Below are positions 14,797-16,875 of a stretch of 16,875 bases of DNA, piece after piece. The number at the start of each line of letters is the position of its first letter. Position 1 is the first letter of the stretch. Origin of the DNA: an uncultured Phycisphaerales bacterium (lineage in GTDB: Bacteria; Planctomycetota; Phycisphaerae; Phycisphaerales; SM1A02). The notes beneath the pieces are model-generated. The model was not told the origin of the DNA, made no database searches, and saw only the letters and a list, made by a program, of their open reading frames with translations. A program made the translations under genes and the position numbers. The stretch covers positions 1 to 16,875 of the forward strand of contig CAMPIL010000027.1 of NCBI GenBank assembly GCA_946886375.1, given 5' to 3'.

Positions 14797-16488
14797 TCAC
14801 TCCGGCAAGGGAGTCATTTCGACATCCTTGGCCCGATTGATCTTCAAGCCGTAGGTCACCACAAGCCTTGATCCATCATCAGTCCCGGCCGGCACATTGA
14901 GAACACATATCAGTAAACCCTGCGGCCGCTGCTCGGAAATATAGCGAGCATCGTTGGCCAGCGGGTGACTGAAGTCAGCGGCCTCGATCTGGATTTCATC
15001 CGTGCGCGACACGGGGCAGCGGTCCCACAGTTCAAGCGTAAAATCCTTCCTCGTTCCATTTTCTACGGTGAGGCGATAGTCATACAGCGTTCGTCGGCCG
15101 CCGCTGAGCAAGCCCGTGCTGTCGGTCTTTTTGGACAACAGTTGCCGCGCGACCTTCACGGATTGATCAATGCCAAAGTGCAGGCTGAACGCTGAACGCG
15201 GAGCCACCGGTTGAAGGGCGGTGGCTCCGATGTAGTTCTGGTCCATGAAGATCGAGACAGGTCCCGGCAGCAATTGGTACAGGCTGGCGTTGGCCAAGTC
15301 GCCGCGAATGTAAACTGCGTCGCTCAGCAGCGGAATCGCAACGTGAATGAACTTCGGATCCGCCTTGATGGTTGCGATCCTCGTGCGCTGCCGGCGCTGC
15401 AGATTCGTCGGCACGGTGACCGGGTCGCGCAGCGTGTAACTCACCGAAGGACCACTGCCGATGATCTCCGTGTCAGGCAGTACAGTTCCCGGCACATGCG
15501 CACGGGGCGGAGATTTTTGTGCAGGCCCCTCCACGGATAAAGCTGGCTCGCCGACGTCTCTCACGACATCGACAAACCAAGGCGTCAGCGGCGGGGGATT
15601 TGCCGCCACCGCAGGCTGTGCCGTGGACAGGATGAGTGAAACGCCGTCCCAGTTCTCGCCGGTCTGCTGCGTAATCGATGCGTCGTATTCGATTTGTGCG
15701 ACTGACTCGTTCAGTGATGCTCGAACGTTGTATGTCGGCTCCCACGAAGCGTTGGTCACGAGATATGTCAGCTGAATGGTCGCTTGACCCGCCTCGAACG
15801 CCGTCAGGGAAATTGCAGCCCGGCGATCGACGCCGGCTGAGCCGCCCATTGCGTTGCGGCTGGCGACGGCGGCCTGCACCTGTTTCTCCACATCACGCTG
15901 CTGAAGGTCCAGATTCCGTCGGGCCGCGATGAGTTTTCCGCGCTCCTCTGCCGCAAACGCCAGGTGCTTGCGCATGGCGTCCAGGTCAAGATCAGCAGTT
16001 CCGCTGCGTTGTGACGCATCGGCTCCCGCCTTCGCGGTCAACGCGTCGATGAACTGCTCCTGCGCTTTGATGAGATCGCGCTGCTCAGCGATGTCCTTCA
16101 ACTGACGCTGCAACTGCTCGATCTGCGTCTCAATCTCGATGAACTGGGGAGAAGGCGCGGTGGCAGGTTCTTCGATGTATTCCACATTTGAAACGCTGAT
16201 GCCGCCCTGAGCGCGCGCCTGAAGCGTCTCCGGCAGCATTGTTTCGGGCAATCCGTGGATTTGAAGCGTCACTTGCCCAGGCTCCACTGTCACCGTCGCG
16301 CTGCGCGTCACCGCTGCACGGCCGCGATAGAGCGTTACAGATGTGATCTTCGCAGGCATATCAATGACGACGTGCGCATCGTCGCGCCACGAACCAAGCG
16401 CCGCGACCGAGCCAACGCAGCAGACGGCGACCGCGGCTGCCAGCGTCGGCGTTCGAGGGAATTGGAACCGTCCGATTTGATCGCACAT
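14797..16488 (-). CDS. DUF4140/DUF4139 (mucoidy inhibitor MuiA-like) secreted protein
   Basis: A 563-residue exported protein. A hydrophobic stretch (TLAAAVAVCCVGSVAALG, about 15-32) acts as signal peptide. Residues about 45-110 (KITSVTLYRGRAAVTRSATV, GLPETMLPETLQA) match the DUF4140 N-terminal domain. A coiled coil follows at about 118-215 (FIEIETQIEQLQRQLKDIAEQ). From about 230 onward the DUF4139 domain is seen (SWEPTYNVRA, ITQQTGENWDGVSLILSTAQP), with a proline-rich insert before the final beta-rich part. The family is named from a gene reported to affect mucoidy, but its molecular activity is not established. The ATG at 16488 has only a weak ribosome site. It lies 54 bases after the TPR gene and 143 bases before the CX4CH gene, all on the same strand; no obvious terminator separates them. 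Confidence 0.85.
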   Translation of the reverse strand: MCDQIGRFQFPRTPTLAAAVAVCCVGSVAALGSWRDDAHVVIDMPAKITSVTLYRGRAAVTRSATVTVEPGQVTLQIHGLPETMLPETLQARAQGGISVSNVEYIEEPATAPSPQFIEIETQIEQLQRQLKDIAEQRDLIKAQEQFIDALTAKAGADASQRSGTADLDLDAMRKHLAFAAEERGKLIAARRNLDLQQRDVEKQVQAAVASRNAMGGSAGVDRRAAISLTAFEAGQATIQLTYLVTNASWEPTYNVRASLNESVAQIEYDASITQQTGENWDGVSLILSTAQPAVAANPPPLTPWFVDVVRDVGEPALSVEGPAQKSPPRAHVPGTVLPDTEIIGSGPSVSYTLRDPVTVPTNLQRRQRTRIATIKADPKFIHVAIPLLSDAVYIRGDLANASLYQLLPGPVSIFMDQNYIGATALQPVAPRSAFSLHFGIDQSVKVARQLLSKKTDSTGLLSGGRRTLYDYRLTVENGTRKDFTLELWDRCPVSRTDEIQIEAADFSHPLANDARYISEQRPQGLLICVLNVPAGTDDGSRLVVTYGLKINRAKDVEMTPLPE

Positions 16489-16542
16489 GTGAGTGACCCG
16501 CCTGTGTTGCAGTTGCGAACCGATGTGATCACGAGCGCCGAT

Positions 16543-16875
16543 TTATCCGGACGGCTGAGTTGACGGCGCCTGCATTGCCCGCCGTGCCAGATCGAGGTTT
16601 CGTTTCGCCGACTCAAATGAGGGATCGATGCGAAGCGCCATTTCGAAACTTGCGATGGCGTTCCGAAGATCGCCGGTTTGTGCAAGCACGATGCCGAGTT
16701 GATTGTGCACGCCTGGCAGGCGCGGTTCAATGGCGAGGGCGGCACGGTAGGACTCGATCGCGGCGGCGCGATTTCCGGTGCGTTCACAGGACAAGCCGTG
16801 CTGAATGCGTGCGTCGGCGGAATCCGGACGCAATTGCATGATGTGGGCATACGCGCGGCGTGCGCGAGGCCAGTC
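16543..16875 (-). CDS. Tetratricopeptide-repeat protein, 5' end beyond window
   Basis: An open frame of 110 codons before the stop that enters from the right edge and ends with TAA at 16543. The repeats are clear: WPRARRAYAHIMQLRPDSADA, then AAIESYRAALAIEPRLPGVHNQLGIVL, then NAIASFEMALRIDPSFESAKRNL, about 34 residues apart. The chain closes with a TQPSG tail. TPR units mediate protein-protein contacts; the partner is unknown. An internal ATG at 16839 would start mid-repeat and is not credible as the real start, because the frame continues upstream in register with a repeat. It is the first visible gene of the minus-strand envelope run. Confidence 0.85.
   Translation of the reverse strand, partial: DWPRARRAYAHIMQLRPDSADARIQHGLSCERTGNRAAAIESYRAALAIEPRLPGVHNQLGIVLAQTGDLRNAIASFEMALRIDPSFESAKRNLDLARRAMQAPSTQPSG

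Overview
The window is a stretch of bacterial chromosome with a GC-rich coding background (one uvrD line counted by hand is 62% GC). It most likely comes from a planctomycete, perhaps Phycisphaerae. The hints are a B12-dependent ribonucleotide reductase, several large secreted or lipid-anchored proteins of unknown function, 'TQP'-type tails, and a secreted protein with a CX4CH haem-like motif. The taxonomic call is an inference from gene style; there is no rRNA to anchor it.

Left part (1-5915, all minus strand, transcribed right to left): dcd (dCTP deaminase), then three closely packed lower-GC genes (231 aa unknown, 104 aa unknown, 290 aa ImmA/IrrE-type zinc peptidase), then nrdJ (class II ribonucleotide reductase, running off the left edge). 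dcd and nrdJ both serve deoxynucleotide supply. The three genes between them look like an acquired accessory cassette (two cassette lines counted by hand are 37% and 43% GC) inserted into a dcd-nrdJ transcription unit. The last cassette gene overlaps the nrdJ start codon by 4 bases (ATGA).

Middle (5916-6409): a 494-base non-coding gap between dcd and the divergent helicase gene. It holds a perfect palindrome in the dcd leader, a long rod-shaped inverted repeat of 127 bases with 6S-RNA-like architecture, an intrinsic-terminator-like hairpin with a T run on the plus strand, and a 7-bp hairpin just before the helicase start. I read this as a probable small structured RNA gene.

Right part: uvrD/pcrA (plus), which converges to within 2 bases on a small lipoprotein gene (minus). 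That gene diverges from queG (epoxyqueuosine reductase, plus). queG runs 159 bases tail-to-tail into a small membrane protein gene. From there to the right edge all genes are on the minus strand: a small 3-TM protein, a coiled-coil lipoprotein, a secreted CX4CH protein, a DUF4140/DUF4139 (MuiA-like) secreted protein and a TPR protein cut by the right edge. Together they look like one cell-envelope-oriented gene run. No tRNA, rRNA, insertion sequence or CRISPR array was seen.
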